Source: Pseudomonas profundi
GTDB lineage: Bacteria > Pseudomonadota > Gammaproteobacteria > Pseudomonadales > Pseudomonadaceae
NCBI RefSeq assembly: GCF_008638305.1
Contig: NZ_VTPZ01000006.1
Coordinates: 142,972 to 206,971, forward strand
Direction: 5' to 3'
Length of the DNA: 64,000 nucleotides
The notes under the pieces are model-generated. The model saw only the letters and a program-made list of their open reading frames with translations, did not search any database and had not been told where the DNA came from. The translations under genes were made by a program, and so were the position numbers. How positions within the stretch are numbered: position 1 is the first letter of the stretch; each line of letters opens with the position of its first letter. Shown piece by piece: positions 42,082 through 53,934 of this stretch.

Positions 42082-44118
42082 ATGGCCTGGTTGCATTCCC
42101 GGCGCCTGCATTATTTCGTGGGCGGAGTGGCGATTCTGTTTCTGCTGTTGGTGGCGTTGCGCGGAATTTTTCTGGTAGCGTTCTCTTCGGTTGATCCGGG
42201 CGTTGATCAGCCCTGGGGGCTGGTACTCGAGACGTTGGGAATTGGCGTCCGTTTTGATTTGCGCCTGGCCATCCTGCTGATGCTCCCTGCCATGTTTCTC
42301 GCCTGGCTGCCCTATTGGAACAGTCTGCGTTCGAAGGTGCTGCGCTGGGTGGGCCGAGCCTACCTGCTGTTGGCGCTGGCCGTCATTCTGCTGGTCTATA
42401 TTCTTGATTTCGGACATTACGCCTACCTGGGCGTGCGCCTGAATGCGTCGGCCCTGAAGTTTATCGCTGATGTGCAGATCTCCCAGCAGATGGTCTGGGA
42501 AAGCTATCCGGTCGTGTGGATCACCCTGGGCTGGCTCGCCTTGGTACTGCCAGTGTTCTACGCGCTGTGGTCACTGGAAAAAGTCACTCTCAATCGGCAG
42601 GAGAAGCGAATCGGCCTGTGGTCGAGGGTGCTGGGCAGCGTGGCGATGGTGGTAGTGGTGTTCCTGGCGCTGCTCGGTCGTTACAGCAACCTGAACCTGG
42701 AAAACCCCGTACCGCTGCGCTGGAACGATGCGTTTTTCGCGGGTGACACGCAACTGGGTGCGCTGGGGCTGAACCCGGTGATCTTCTTCTACGATACCTT
42801 GCTGGTTCCGCAGGATCGCTATGATCTGGAGCAAGTGCGCGAACATTACGCCGAAGTCAGCCACTATCTCGGCGTGTCCGAGCCGGAAGCCGAAACGCTG
42901 ACATTGTCACGTCAGATAGCGCCGCAACCGCACCAGCTCGGGGTTGCTCAGCCACCGAATGTGGTGTTCGTGATGCTGGAGTCCCTCGGCACCACTGCGG
43001 TCGGTGCCTATGGTAATCCGCTGAATCCGACCCCCAACCTGGACCGCATGGCCGGTGAGAGCTGGTTCTTTCGGCACTTCTATGTGCCTGTGACAGGCAC
43101 TGCCAAGACCGTTTGGGCGAGTATTACCGGGGTTCCGGATGTATCGCGTCAGGAAACCGCGACGCGTAACCCGCTGATTACCAATCAGCACACCCTGATC
43201 AATGCGCTGAAGGATTATCAGAAGGTCTACACCATTGGTGGCAACTCCGGTTGGGCCAACATGAACGCCTTGATCCGCCAGAGCATAGACGGCATCAAAC
43301 TCTACGAGGAAGGCGGCTGGCAGGCTCCGAACGTGGACGTCTGGGGTATATCGGACCTTGATCTGTTCAAGGAGACTGACCAGATTCTGCGCGATCTGCC
43401 CAGGGACAAACCGTTCTTCGCCTATATCCAGACCGCCGGGAATCATCGGCCTTATACGATTCCGCAGGAGAACGACGATTTCGAGGCGCTGGACAAGACC
43501 CTGGAGGACGTTCAGGCGGCCGGCTCGCGGAGTGTCGAGCAATACAACGCCGTGCGACTGCTGGATTACAACGTGGGCAGATTCATGGAAATGGCGAAGG
43601 CGGGCGGATACTTCGATAACACCATCTTCGTTCTGTTCGGCGATCACAATACGCGTATCGCCAACATCGACTACATGAAGCCGGCCTTCGACAAGCTGGG
43701 CCTGGAAAGCAATAACGTGCCGATGCTGATCTACGCCCCCGAGCTGTTGAAACCGCGCGAATTCGACGAGGCCGTGGGCCTGGCCGACCTGCTACCCACC
43801 GTGGCGGGGCTGCTCGGTCTGGAGTACGAGAACCGCACGCTCGGGCGTGACGTGCAGATGCCTGCGCCTGAAGGCGAGAGAGTAGTGCCGCTGGTGTTGC
43901 GCGAGGGCTCGTTTCCGCTGATCGGTGCTGTAAGCAAGGATTTTCTGTTGCAGATGAACTACGACGGCAGCGAGCCCAGCCTGCATGACCTGCATTCGGA
44001 CACGCCGCTGGATAACGTCGCTGACCGCCATCCCGAGGAATATCAGCGCATGCTTCCCTTGACCCGGGGGCTGTACGAAACCTCGCGTTATATGCTGTAC
44101 GAGAACGTGCGCGAGTGA
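42082..44118 (+). CDS. LTA synthase/sulfatase-fold membrane transferase
   Basis: A 678-residue protein with about five N-terminal transmembrane segments (residues 10-210) and a large periplasmic sulfatase-fold domain. The catalytic region has FVMLESLGTTAVGAYG (about residue 295) and a nucleophile-like Thr in TGTAKTVWASITGVPD (about residue 340); later metal ligands are in FGDHNTR. Such enzymes move phosphoglycerol or phosphoethanolamine from lipids onto glycans or lipids. In a Gram-negative cell it may modify periplasmic glucans or lipid A, as OpgB or EptA-like relatives do; the exact substrate is unclear. TAGGAG is upstream. Confidence 0.85.
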   Translation: MAWLHSRRLHYFVGGVAILFLLLVALRGIFLVAFSSVDPGVDQPWGLVLETLGIGVRFDLRLAILLMLPAMFLAWLPYWNSLRSKVLRWVGRAYLLLALAVILLVYILDFGHYAYLGVRLNASALKFIADVQISQQMVWESYPVVWITLGWLALVLPVFYALWSLEKVTLNRQEKRIGLWSRVLGSVAMVVVVFLALLGRYSNLNLENPVPLRWNDAFFAGDTQLGALGLNPVIFFYDTLLVPQDRYDLEQVREHYAEVSHYLGVSEPEAETLTLSRQIAPQPHQLGVAQPPNVVFVMLESLGTTAVGAYGNPLNPTPNLDRMAGESWFFRHFYVPVTGTAKTVWASITGVPDVSRQETATRNPLITNQHTLINALKDYQKVYTIGGNSGWANMNALIRQSIDGIKLYEEGGWQAPNVDVWGISDLDLFKETDQILRDLPRDKPFFAYIQTAGNHRPYTIPQENDDFEALDKTLEDVQAAGSRSVEQYNAVRLLDYNVGRFMEMAKAGGYFDNTIFVLFGDHNTRIANIDYMKPAFDKLGLESNNVPMLIYAPELLKPREFDEAVGLADLLPTVAGLLGLEYENRTLGRDVQMPAPEGERVVPLVLREGSFPLIGAVSKDFLLQMNYDGSEPSLHDLHSDTPLDNVADRHPEEYQRMLPLTRGLYETSRYMLYENVRE

Positions 44119-44155
44119 CAGAAGTGGCCGGCCCCTTGAGGGCCGAACCCTTGCG

Positions 44156-46470
<2,315 letters not shown>

Positions 46471-46928
46471 TTCTTGGACTCTCCAGAGAATTTTAGTTAT
46501 TGGCTTTCATGGCACTGCCTGTTTCATTGATATTCCTGCCACCCATTTCAGAAACTGCAGAGAATGTGCCAGCAGACTGAGCATAAACCAGAAAAACGAT
46601 AATCGCTGCAAACGCCGCGCCAGCGAGGGGAGGTTTCTACGTCTGGTTGCAGTCAGGCCAGGGAATATTCACTTTTGGTTAAGGGCATCGCGGTTCTGGA
46701 AAAAGGGCTTGAAGTTCGCTGAGAAGCGCATAGAATTAATTGACGCCAATTTAATGCCAATCGATTTTCACCAGCGTTGCGATGGTCGGTGCACGTCTTG
46801 CGTGGTTCTGGCGTCGGTCAGAGGCGTGCAACAGATTGGGCGGGACTAGGGCATCCCGGGTCGGCGTCATTCATAAAGCAATGCGGCTGCGACGAGTTTC
46901 CAACAATCTGGCCGCCAGGAGTTCTGAG
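46471..46928. other. 458-base divergent intergenic region
   Basis: Between the alanine symporter and the DUF1631 gene I see one credible promoter (46709-46736, plus strand) and no open frame, tRNA or riboswitch that I can support. Short direct runs of A and G do not form a long dyad. Confidence 0.5.
46709..46736 (+). promoter_or_regulatory. Candidate sigma-70 promoter for the DUF1631 gene
   Basis: TTGAAG (46709-46714) and TAGAAT (46731-46736) are separated by 16 bases and lie about 190 bases before the ATG at 46929. It would leave a long leader of about 180 bases, without a structure I recognise. Confidence 0.45.
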
Positions 46929-49274
46929 ATGTCCAAGGATCGCAACGTCATCCCGATTGGTACGGATTCCCGGCGAGTCACACGGCCAGTTGCGCGTCCC
47001 TCTCAGCTTCCTGCGTTATTGCAAAGCATTCGTGATCAAGCTGTCGTCTTCTATAAGTCGGCGCTCGCTGAGCTATACGATAAGGCCGACGACAGCCTGT
47101 TCGAGTTGGCTGACAAAGCGGTCAGCAACGCTGAGCAGGGCATGTTTTTCGAGGTCATGCGCACGTTACGCCTCAAACGGGGCGAGCTGATCAGCAGCTG
47201 CGCTGACGGCTTGATGGAAAAATTCGATGATCTCGCTCGAATCACGCCCGCGTCAGAAGATGCGCCACGACCCTTCGCCGTAGACAGCCTGAGCCTGGTT
47301 CAACCTGACGAGCTTGAGCAGTCGGTCGCGCTGGATGGGATGGTGGGGCGATGTAATGAACGCAACCGCCTTGCATTGCAGCATCTGGCCCTGCGGATCA
47401 ACAGTCTTTCCAAACTGCATGTTGACGCGCACAGCAATCCCTTGAGTCCTTCAATTCTGGCGGAGCTGTTCGTAGATAGCTTCGCTGCGCTTGATCTGGA
47501 CATCAAAGTGCGACTGATCCTCCTCAAGCTGTTTGAACGTTATCTCTGTAACCGTCTGGATGATCTCTACGGCGAGGCGAACAGCCTGCTGATCCAGGCG
47601 GGTATCCTTCCCGACCTGAAACTCGGCAGCGTGCCGCAGGCGCGATCAGCCGCGCCCAGAAGCGAGCATGCCGGCTCCCGGGGGGAAGGTGACGCTGCGC
47701 ATGGCATGTCAGGTCCGGAGGCGTTTTCTGGTGGCATAAGCGCGCGCGACCAGGAAGTGCTCTCGGTGTTCAGCCAGTTGATTGGCAGCTGGCGGCATGC
47801 AAGCGGTGATACGGCATTGTCCAATCCGGGCGTGATCGGCGCTGAACCGATGCAGAGTGATGAGCTGCTCGAGTTGCTTGCACATCTGCCCGCTGGGCAG
47901 ACTCAAGCCGCTACACGGGATCTGCGCAAGAACGTTTATCAGCAACTGGATAATCGCCGGCAGGCCACCGGCAAGGTGCAGAGTCTGGATCGCGTCGATG
48001 ACGATGTGATCAGCCTGGTGTCGATGTTGTTCGAGTTCATTCTCGATGATGAACATCTGCCCACCACGGTCAAGGCGCTGGTGGCGAGGCTTCAGCTTCC
48101 GGTACTGCGCGTGGCGATAGCGGACAAGGAATTTTTCAGCCTGTCGCGTCATCCCGCACGCCGTTTGCTCAACGAGCTGGCGCGCGCGACAGTAGGTTGG
48201 AATGATCAGGACGACTTGCGCCGGGATCAACTGTACATCCTCCTGGAAAACATGGTCGGGCGCCTGCTGATCGAGCCCAGCCCTTCAGCCGAACTGTTCG
48301 ATGACCTGCACGCGGAGCTATCCAGTTTCGTCAAGATCGAACAGCGCCGGTCTGGTCGCCTTGAGCAACGCACGCGCGATGCGGAGGAGGGCAAGGCGAA
48401 GGTGGAAGCGGCACGCGCCCAGGTCGCAGACAGCCTTAATGCGTTGTTGCTCGGTCGAACTGTACCCGTACGGCTGGTTGCCACCTTGCGTGATACCTGG
48501 AGTCAGGTGATGCAGATGACCTGGCTGCGCCAGGGCGCTGATTCCGAGGCCTGGCGAGGCGTTGTCGATACCGCTGAACGACTGGTTACCAGTATGCAAG
48601 CCCCGGCGGAAGGCCAGACGCTTGCGGAGTTGACTGTCGCCAATCAAAAGCTACTGAGCGAGGTCGCTGACGGACTGCAGCTGATCGGGCAGGATGAACA
48701 ACAGAGCGCACCCTTGCTGGCCACCCTGGCCGCTTTGCAGAACGCTGCAAGTGAAGCGTTGGTTCCGACTACCGGGCCCATCGCTCGATCGCAAGAAGTG
48801 CCAGGCCGTCCCGAAACGGCGCTGCGCTCCGCCGCCAGACATTCGCTGGGCATGCAGGAACCGCTTGCGGTACCGCCAGCAGTAGCAGTGCCAGCAGACA
48901 TTGAAGCGGTACGCATCGCTGATCAGGTTATCGAATCAGTCACAGCTGAAGAGAACGTAGAACTGGTCACTGACCTGCCCAGCGCAGAGTCGATCAGTTG
49001 GGTCGAGCGGTTGCATGCAGGGAGCTGGTTCGAGCTGGCACCCAGCGAGGGCCAGCCAGCCCAGCGATGCAAGTTGGCTGCAGTCATCAGCTTCAGTGGC
49101 AACCATATCTTCGTCAACCGCAGCGGGGTGAAGGTGGCGGAGTTCAGGACGCAGGCGCTGCAGCGACACTTCGACCATGGTCTGATCCAGTTGATCGACG
49201 ACAACCAGTTGTTCGATCGGGCTCTCGAATCGGTTATCGGTAATCTGCGGCAGCTGCAATCCGGCAGACCCTAG
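46929..49274 (+). CDS. DUF1631 family protein
   Basis: A 781-residue soluble protein of the DUF1631 family, known in Pseudomonas next to nadC and ampD and sometimes misnamed thymidine phosphorylase. It is mostly helical, with a charged coiled stretch near residues 465-500. The C-terminal 110 residues form a beta-rich, PilZ-like module (WFELAPSEGQPAQRCKLAAV). The function is not established. CAGGAG precedes the ATG. Oddity: its TAG stop is part of the CTAG end of repeat copy B, so insertion may have trimmed or replaced the original tail. Confidence 0.87.
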   Translation: MSKDRNVIPIGTDSRRVTRPVARPSQLPALLQSIRDQAVVFYKSALAELYDKADDSLFELADKAVSNAEQGMFFEVMRTLRLKRGELISSCADGLMEKFDDLARITPASEDAPRPFAVDSLSLVQPDELEQSVALDGMVGRCNERNRLALQHLALRINSLSKLHVDAHSNPLSPSILAELFVDSFAALDLDIKVRLILLKLFERYLCNRLDDLYGEANSLLIQAGILPDLKLGSVPQARSAAPRSEHAGSRGEGDAAHGMSGPEAFSGGISARDQEVLSVFSQLIGSWRHASGDTALSNPGVIGAEPMQSDELLELLAHLPAGQTQAATRDLRKNVYQQLDNRRQATGKVQSLDRVDDDVISLVSMLFEFILDDEHLPTTVKALVARLQLPVLRVAIADKEFFSLSRHPARRLLNELARATVGWNDQDDLRRDQLYILLENMVGRLLIEPSPSAELFDDLHAELSSFVKIEQRRSGRLEQRTRDAEEGKAKVEAARAQVADSLNALLLGRTVPVRLVATLRDTWSQVMQMTWLRQGADSEAWRGVVDTAERLVTSMQAPAEGQTLAELTVANQKLLSEVADGLQLIGQDEQQSAPLLATLAALQNAASEALVPTTGPIARSQEVPGRPETALRSAARHSLGMQEPLAVPPAVAVPADIEAVRIADQVIESVTAEENVELVTDLPSAESISWVERLHAGSWFELAPSEGQPAQRCKLAAVISFSGNHIFVNRSGVKVAEFRTQALQRHFDHGLIQLIDDNQLFDRALESVIGNLRQLQSGRP

Positions 49275-49606
49275 GGTCCGTTCCCATTTCATTGCGAGCC
49301 GCGTTGCTGTGTCAAATAACGCCAGGCAAGGCGCGGGACGCAGGTAATGGTTGTTCCCTTGCCAAGTCCCGCAACGCCGCATGGCGTTATTTGCCACGCA
49401 ACCCGCAGGGACGGGGCCCGTTTGGCGCAGCACTGCGTTACTAATCGCTCATTTGGGACAACCACAAAAACACCTGGAGCGTTTTTGCGCGTAAGCCCCG
49501 AAGGGGTGAAACACATGGATGTGTTGAACAAATTACACTCCTCGCGCCTTGTCCTGCACCAAACGGGCCTCCGTCGCGGCCGCGATGAAACGGGAACGGA
49601 CCCTAG
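49271..49606. repeat. Dispersed structured inverted repeat element, copy B (336 bp)
   Basis: This is the second copy of the element at 28030, in the opposite orientation and about 90% identical over the shared 270 bases (about 28 differences counted by hand). Its ends are CTAGGGTCCGTTCCC and its inverted copy, both finishing at CTAG. It holds 66 bases missing from copy A, with three small hairpins (AACACAT-CC-ATGTGTT, CCCC-TTC-GGGG and an AAAAACGC/GTGTTTTT stem). It splits the DUF1631 gene from ampD, which are close together in other pseudomonads. Not coding. Confidence 0.85.
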
Positions 49607-49657
49607 TGCTTTAGCCGACATGCCTGCTAGCATGGTCTTTTTTGCCGGTAGGACAGC

Positions 49658-50257
49658 ATGTTCAAGGTTGCGCAGGATGGATGGCTGACGGACGCGCGCG
49701 CATGCCCGTCTCCGCATTTCAATGCGAGGCCGGCGGACGAAGATATTTCGTTGCTGGTCATCCACAACATCAGCCTCCCGCCAGGGCAGTTTGGCGGTGG
49801 CTTTGTGCAGCAGTTCTTTGCCGGCCAGCTTGATCCGGATAGGCATCCCTATTTCGCGCTCATCGCCTCCATGCGCGTGTCAGCGCATTTCCTGATTGAG
49901 CGGGACGGATCGCTTTTCCAGTTTGTGTCCTGCCTGGACCGAGCCTGGCATGCGGGTGCGTCGCGTTTCGGCGATCGCCCCGATTGCAATGATTATTCAA
50001 TCGGCGTGGAGCTGGAAGGGACTGACACCGAAGCCTATACGGCCGCGCAATACCTGACCTTGACCGAGTTGACCAGAGCCCTGCAGGCTGCCTATCCAGC
50101 CATCACGCCCTACCGTATTACCGGCCATGAATTCATCGCGCCCCGACGCAAGAGCGACCCGGGGCCTGCATTCGACTGGCAGCATTATCTTCGTGTGCTG
50201 ACCGGTCATAGGGATATTTCAGATCGTGCCTCGCCTGATCAACGGAGCTCTGCATGA
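49658..50257 (+). CDS. ampD: 1,6-anhydro-N-acetylmuramyl-L-alanine amidase
   Basis: A 199-residue zinc amidase of peptidoglycan recycling. It cleaves the stem peptide from anhydro-muropeptides and so keeps AmpR from activating beta-lactamase. Zinc ligands are expected at the His of LLVIHNISLP (about residue 36), the His of GHEF region and the Asp of KSDPGPAFDW near the C-terminus; all are present. No signal peptide, as expected for the cytosolic form. Its stop overlaps ampE (ATGA). Confidence 0.95.
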   Translation: MFKVAQDGWLTDARACPSPHFNARPADEDISLLVIHNISLPPGQFGGGFVQQFFAGQLDPDRHPYFALIASMRVSAHFLIERDGSLFQFVSCLDRAWHAGASRFGDRPDCNDYSIGVELEGTDTEAYTAAQYLTLTELTRALQAAYPAITPYRITGHEFIAPRRKSDPGPAFDWQHYLRVLTGHRDISDRASPDQRSSA

Positions 50258-51072
50258 ATTTTTTGGTCCTGCTGCTTGTCGCCGTCATCCTGCGCTTCAC
50301 GCCCTGGCGCGGCGGCTTCCCGATCGATGTCCTGGGCTATTGGTCTGATTGGGTTGCGCGCGTTACCCGGGGGCGTTCGAGCTGGTTGTTCCTGATTCTG
50401 CTCATGTTGCCGTTACCGCTATTGGGAGCGGTTCTCTGGCTGGTCACCGGCGTAGCCTATGGCGCGCTGACGCTGATTATCCACACGCTGCTGGTGCTCT
50501 TGTGTGTTGGCCGTTCCGATCCGCTTGGCGCCATGACCAGCGCCGTAGGCGAGGCCTGGGAACGTGGCGATCAGGAGGCGGCGAGCGTGCTGGCAGAGCG
50601 CGACTTCGGCGTGGTGGCTGATGATGCTGCGGCCTTGCTACAGGGTCTGCGCGGCCGGGTGGCAGCGGAAGCCTGTCATGGTTATTTCGTCCCGGCGTTC
50701 TGGTATGTGCTCCTGGGGCCGGTCGTGGCGGTGGGGTATCGCCTTGCCTGGCTTGCCAGCCAGCGTAGCGATACTGGAAGTAATGCCTTTGCGGGCGCCC
50801 TGGCGCATGCGCTGGAGTGGCTGCCAGTGCGTCTGATGGGCCTCAGTTTTGCGCTGGTAGGGCATTTCGATGCGACTTTGCATGTGCTCCGCAGGGTGCT
50901 GTTGCAATGGGAGCCGCAGACAGTACAGCTGGCGCAGTGGTTCACCGCCGCGGCCTTGACCGAAGATCCCGCTGCAGCTGTCACGCGGCCGCTGGACGTG
51001 ATGCGCACTTTCCTGTTGCGTGCAGTGTTGGTGTGGGCAGTCGTCATCGCATTTATCTCCCTGATGGGCTAA
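50254..51072 (+). CDS. ampE: AmpE inner-membrane regulatory protein
   Basis: A 272-residue membrane protein with about four hydrophobic segments, including one at the N-terminus (MNFLVLLLVAVIL) and one at the C-terminus. The EAWERGDQEAA loop and FVPAFWYVLLGPVVAVGYRL segment (about residues 148-167) match AmpE. It is coupled to ampD by a four-base overlap. Its role is not fully understood; it has been proposed to sense the state of cell wall recycling. A chemoreceptor gene follows. Confidence 0.92.
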   Translation: MNFLVLLLVAVILRFTPWRGGFPIDVLGYWSDWVARVTRGRSSWLFLILLMLPLPLLGAVLWLVTGVAYGALTLIIHTLLVLLCVGRSDPLGAMTSAVGEAWERGDQEAASVLAERDFGVVADDAAALLQGLRGRVAAEACHGYFVPAFWYVLLGPVVAVGYRLAWLASQRSDTGSNAFAGALAHALEWLPVRLMGLSFALVGHFDATLHVLRRVLLQWEPQTVQLAQWFTAAALTEDPAAAVTRPLDVMRTFLLRAVLVWAVVIAFISLMG

Positions 51073-51193
51073 AGAGTTTCAGCGCAAGGCCGATAGAACT
51101 GGTTAATTCGCGGCTTCGGTTGTGACGACATTCTGTCTGCGTGCCTTGGTCCGCCCGACATCAACACTACCTGCCCCCCAGGGAGAAATCACT

Positions 51194-53209
51194 GTGAATA
51201 CCCTCTTGGCCCCAGCCATAGCGCTTATGAACAGACTCCGCTACGGCATGAAGTTCTGCTTGATCAGTCTTCTGTGTTTTGTTCCCCTCGGCGCTATGGT
51301 CGGCTTCCTGGGGTTTCAGCAGTATGAGCGGGTGCAAGTGACGCAGCGTGGGCTCGATTCGATCGGGCTGATGCGGCAGATGGTGGTGGTTCTGCAGAAC
51401 GCCGAAATGCTGCACGACCTGGACGAGGTGCACTTCCAGTTTGGCCCGGGAGACCAGGCGCAGGCGCTGGATCAGCGCACCCAGATACTCCGTGGCAAGA
51501 TCATCGACGGGCTTACGGGGCTGCAGATAGACAATGCTGACCCGCTCGCAGAAGACCTTGTCAGCGCACGCGACAGGTTGCTCGATCTCTATGGCCGCAT
51601 CGCGGACGCCTCATCACGCAATCGCGCTGATATGTCGACCCAGGCCTATGGTAATGCGCGCTCGCTTTTTTCAATGATCGCTGGCTATGCAGGCTTGTCG
51701 CAGGACTTCGATCCAGCGGTCCGTCATATGACCGCCGTATTGGTCGATGAGGTGCCGGAGATTACCGGTACTCTGGCCGAAGGGCGCAGGCTGGGCTCGG
51801 TCGCGCTGGGTCAGGGTTACCTGAGCTCCGATGGCAGCCGTGCAATGGATGGCCTGCTGGACGAAATCGACCGTCTGACCACCGATTACAAGCAGTCTCT
51901 CGGGATGATCGACCAGCAGGTGCTCACCGAACTCGGCACGAACGTTGAAACCAGCGTAACGAGCATTGCCGACAGCGTCTTGTTGTTCGAAGACAGCATC
52001 ATTTTTGCCAGTGATCTGTCAGGCGACTGGAACCTGTATTTCGAGCAAGTCAGTGGCGAAATCGACAAGTCCTACGCGCTGGGTGACGCCATGATCACGG
52101 TGCTGCACGACAAGCTTGAACAGCGTCTGGGCAGTAACTGGCAGACCATGTTGTTGCTGATCGGAATCATGCTGGCGTTGTTCGTACTGATCACGTACCT
52201 GTATGCGGGCTTTTATATTTCCACGCGGCAGACCATCGGACGCTTGTCTGAATTGATGACCCGGGTGGCTGGCGGTGACATGACGGTCAGCACGGCAGTC
52301 GACGGTCGCGATGAGCTGGGCGCGCTGACGCGGGACTTCAATGAAACGATCGCGCGTATTCGCGGGCTGATCCAGCGCGTCAGCGCCACCTCGGGACTGG
52401 TGAATGAACAGTCGCAGCAGGTCGAAACCATCTCTGCCAAGAGTAGCCAGGCGGCGATGGAGCAACGTAGCCAGATAGAGCAGGTAGCCACCGCGATGAA
52501 CGAAATGGCCGCCACCTCGCAAGAGGTGGCGCGCAGTGCAGCCTCTGCAGTGGTGAATGCCGAACAGGTGAATACCGAGACGCTTAGCGGTCGTCGCCTG
52601 GTTGAAAGCTCCGTGGACGGGATCGAGAGCCTGGCCGGGGAAATCGAGAAATCGGTTGCGGTCATCAATCGCCTGGCTGAAGACAGCGTCTCCATCAGCC
52701 GCGTCCTGGATGTTATCAAGGGCGTTGCCGAGCAGACCAACCTGCTGGCGTTGAATGCTGCTATTGAAGCGGCGCGTGCCGGCGAGCAGGGCCGCGGGTT
52801 CGCCGTTGTTGCGGACGAAGTGCGCACCCTGGCGCAGCGTACGCACCAGTCGACTGAAGAGATCGAGCAGATGATCGGTCGCTTGCAGAGTGGCGTCTCG
52901 GCAGCGGTCACCGCGATGGATGCCAGTCATAGCAAGACTGCTACGGCGGTGGATGCTTCGCTTCAAGTGCAGGCGGCACTGGATAATATTGCGCGGGCAG
53001 TAACCCAGATCGTCGACCAGAGCCAGCAGATCGCCGCTGCAGCGGAGGAGCAGACTGCGGTCAGCCACGATATTGATCAGAATATTGTGCAGATCAATCA
53101 GACCGGCGAGCGCACAGCGGAGGGTGCGACGCGTACCGAGGAATCCAGCAAGCGCATGGGTGGTCTGGTCAAGGAGCTGCAGGACATGCTTGGTGCGTTC
53201 CGCGTCTGA
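51194..53209 (+). CDS. Methyl-accepting chemotaxis protein
   Basis: A 671-residue chemoreceptor. Transmembrane helices lie near residues 16-42 and 320-350 around a periplasmic helical sensor domain, then a HAMP domain (about 345-400), a methylated coiled coil and the highly conserved tip [20 protein letters not shown] (about residue 515). The sensor domain does not match a named ligand class that I can recognise. The start is a GTG at 51194 with GGGAGAAA upstream; an ATG-like extension to 51122 lacks support. It follows ampE, as in P. aeruginosa. Confidence 0.93.
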   Translation: MNTLLAPAIALMNRLRYGMKFCLISLLCFVPLGAMVGFLGFQQYERVQVTQRGLDSIGLMRQMVVVLQNAEMLHDLDEVHFQFGPGDQAQALDQRTQILRGKIIDGLTGLQIDNADPLAEDLVSARDRLLDLYGRIADASSRNRADMSTQAYGNARSLFSMIAGYAGLSQDFDPAVRHMTAVLVDEVPEITGTLAEGRRLGSVALGQGYLSSDGSRAMDGLLDEIDRLTTDYKQSLGMIDQQVLTELGTNVETSVTSIADSVLLFEDSIIFASDLSGDWNLYFEQVSGEIDKSYALGDAMITVLHDKLEQRLGSNWQTMLLLIGIMLALFVLITYLYAGFYISTRQTIGRLSELMTRVAGGDMTVSTAVDGRDELGALTRDFNETIARIRGLIQRVSATSGLVNEQSQQVETISAKSSQAAMEQRSQIEQVATAMNEMAATSQEVARSAASAVVNAEQVNTETLSGRRLVESSVDGIESLAGEIEKSVAVINRLAEDSVSISRVLDVIKGVAEQTNLLALNAAIEAARAGEQGRGFAVVADEVRTLAQRTHQSTEEIEQMIGRLQSGVSAAVTAMDASHSKTATAVDASLQVQAALDNIARAVTQIVDQSQQIAAAAEEQTAVSHDIDQNIVQINQTGERTAEGATRTEESSKRMGGLVKELQDMLGAFRV

Positions 53210-53258
53210 CATTCTGTGACCAGACGCGTTGACGTTGCTACAGCTCAGCAGCGTCTGG

Positions 53259-53822
53259 TTACTGTGGCTTCGGTTTGGGTTCCCAGAGCACTTCCGATGT
53301 GTTTTCGAGCTTGCCGATCGTCCTGGCAACCACGAATAACAGATCTGAAAGGCGGTTTAGATAGATCAGCGCCTGCTCATTGATGGTTTCTTCGGCCGCC
53401 AGGGTGATATTGCGGCGCTCGGCCCGACGGCAGACACTGCGAGTCTGGTGCGCCTGGGCTATGGCGCGGGAGCCACCGGGCAGGATGAAGTTGGTCAAGG
53501 GATCAAGTGTTTCGTTGAATCCGTCGATCAGCTCCTCGAGCCGGAGGACATCGGCTGCGTCAATGATATTGCAGCCGGGCACGGCAAGCTCTCCTCCGAG
53601 ATCAAACAAGCGATGCTGGATGGGGGCAAGCGTGTTGCGCAGTTCAACCAGCCCTGCGCTTTCCAGGTCTGCCAGTAAAAGTCCCAGCTGGCTGTTCAGT
53701 TCATCAACGCAGCCGATCGCCTCGATCCGTGGGTGATCTTTTTCCACGCGACGGCCGTCAGCCAGTCCGGTTTTTCCGGCATCGCCGGTTCGTGTATAGA
53801 GTTTGCTCAGGCGAAAGCCCAT
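53259..53822 (-). CDS. Cob(I)alamin adenosyltransferase, PduO type
   Basis: A 187-residue adenosyltransferase that moves the adenosyl group of ATP to cobalt. Conserved features are the N-terminal KLYTRTGDAGKTGL (residues 7-20), VDELNSQLG (about residue 40) and the later RRAERR block with LNRLSDLLFVVAR. It forms trimers in relatives. Its stop is close to a GC-rich hairpin (53220-53258) shared with the convergent chemoreceptor gene, a possible weak bidirectional terminator. Confidence 0.93.
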   Translation of the reverse strand: MGFRLSKLYTRTGDAGKTGLADGRRVEKDHPRIEAIGCVDELNSQLGLLLADLESAGLVELRNTLAPIQHRLFDLGGELAVPGCNIIDAADVLRLEELIDGFNETLDPLTNFILPGGSRAIAQAHQTRSVCRRAERRNITLAAEETINEQALIYLNRLSDLLFVVARTIGKLENTSEVLWEPKPKPQ

Positions 53823-53934
53823 TTTCGATTGCCTCTGATAAAGCGCTGCGCCAGCGGAAGAGCGGCGCCGGAGTATTCAGCCTAGCGCGATTCACGTCGT
53901 GGCAAAACCCTGGGATCTTGTCAGCAGGCTCGGA

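Noticed and set aside
49289..49846. 185-residue minus-strand frame across repeat copy B and the ampD start
   Set aside because: It spans the repeat and the antisense of ampD; it is not a real gene.
52019..53329. 436-residue minus-strand open frame
   Set aside because: It is antisense to the chemoreceptor signalling domain and has no recognisable domain or start signal.
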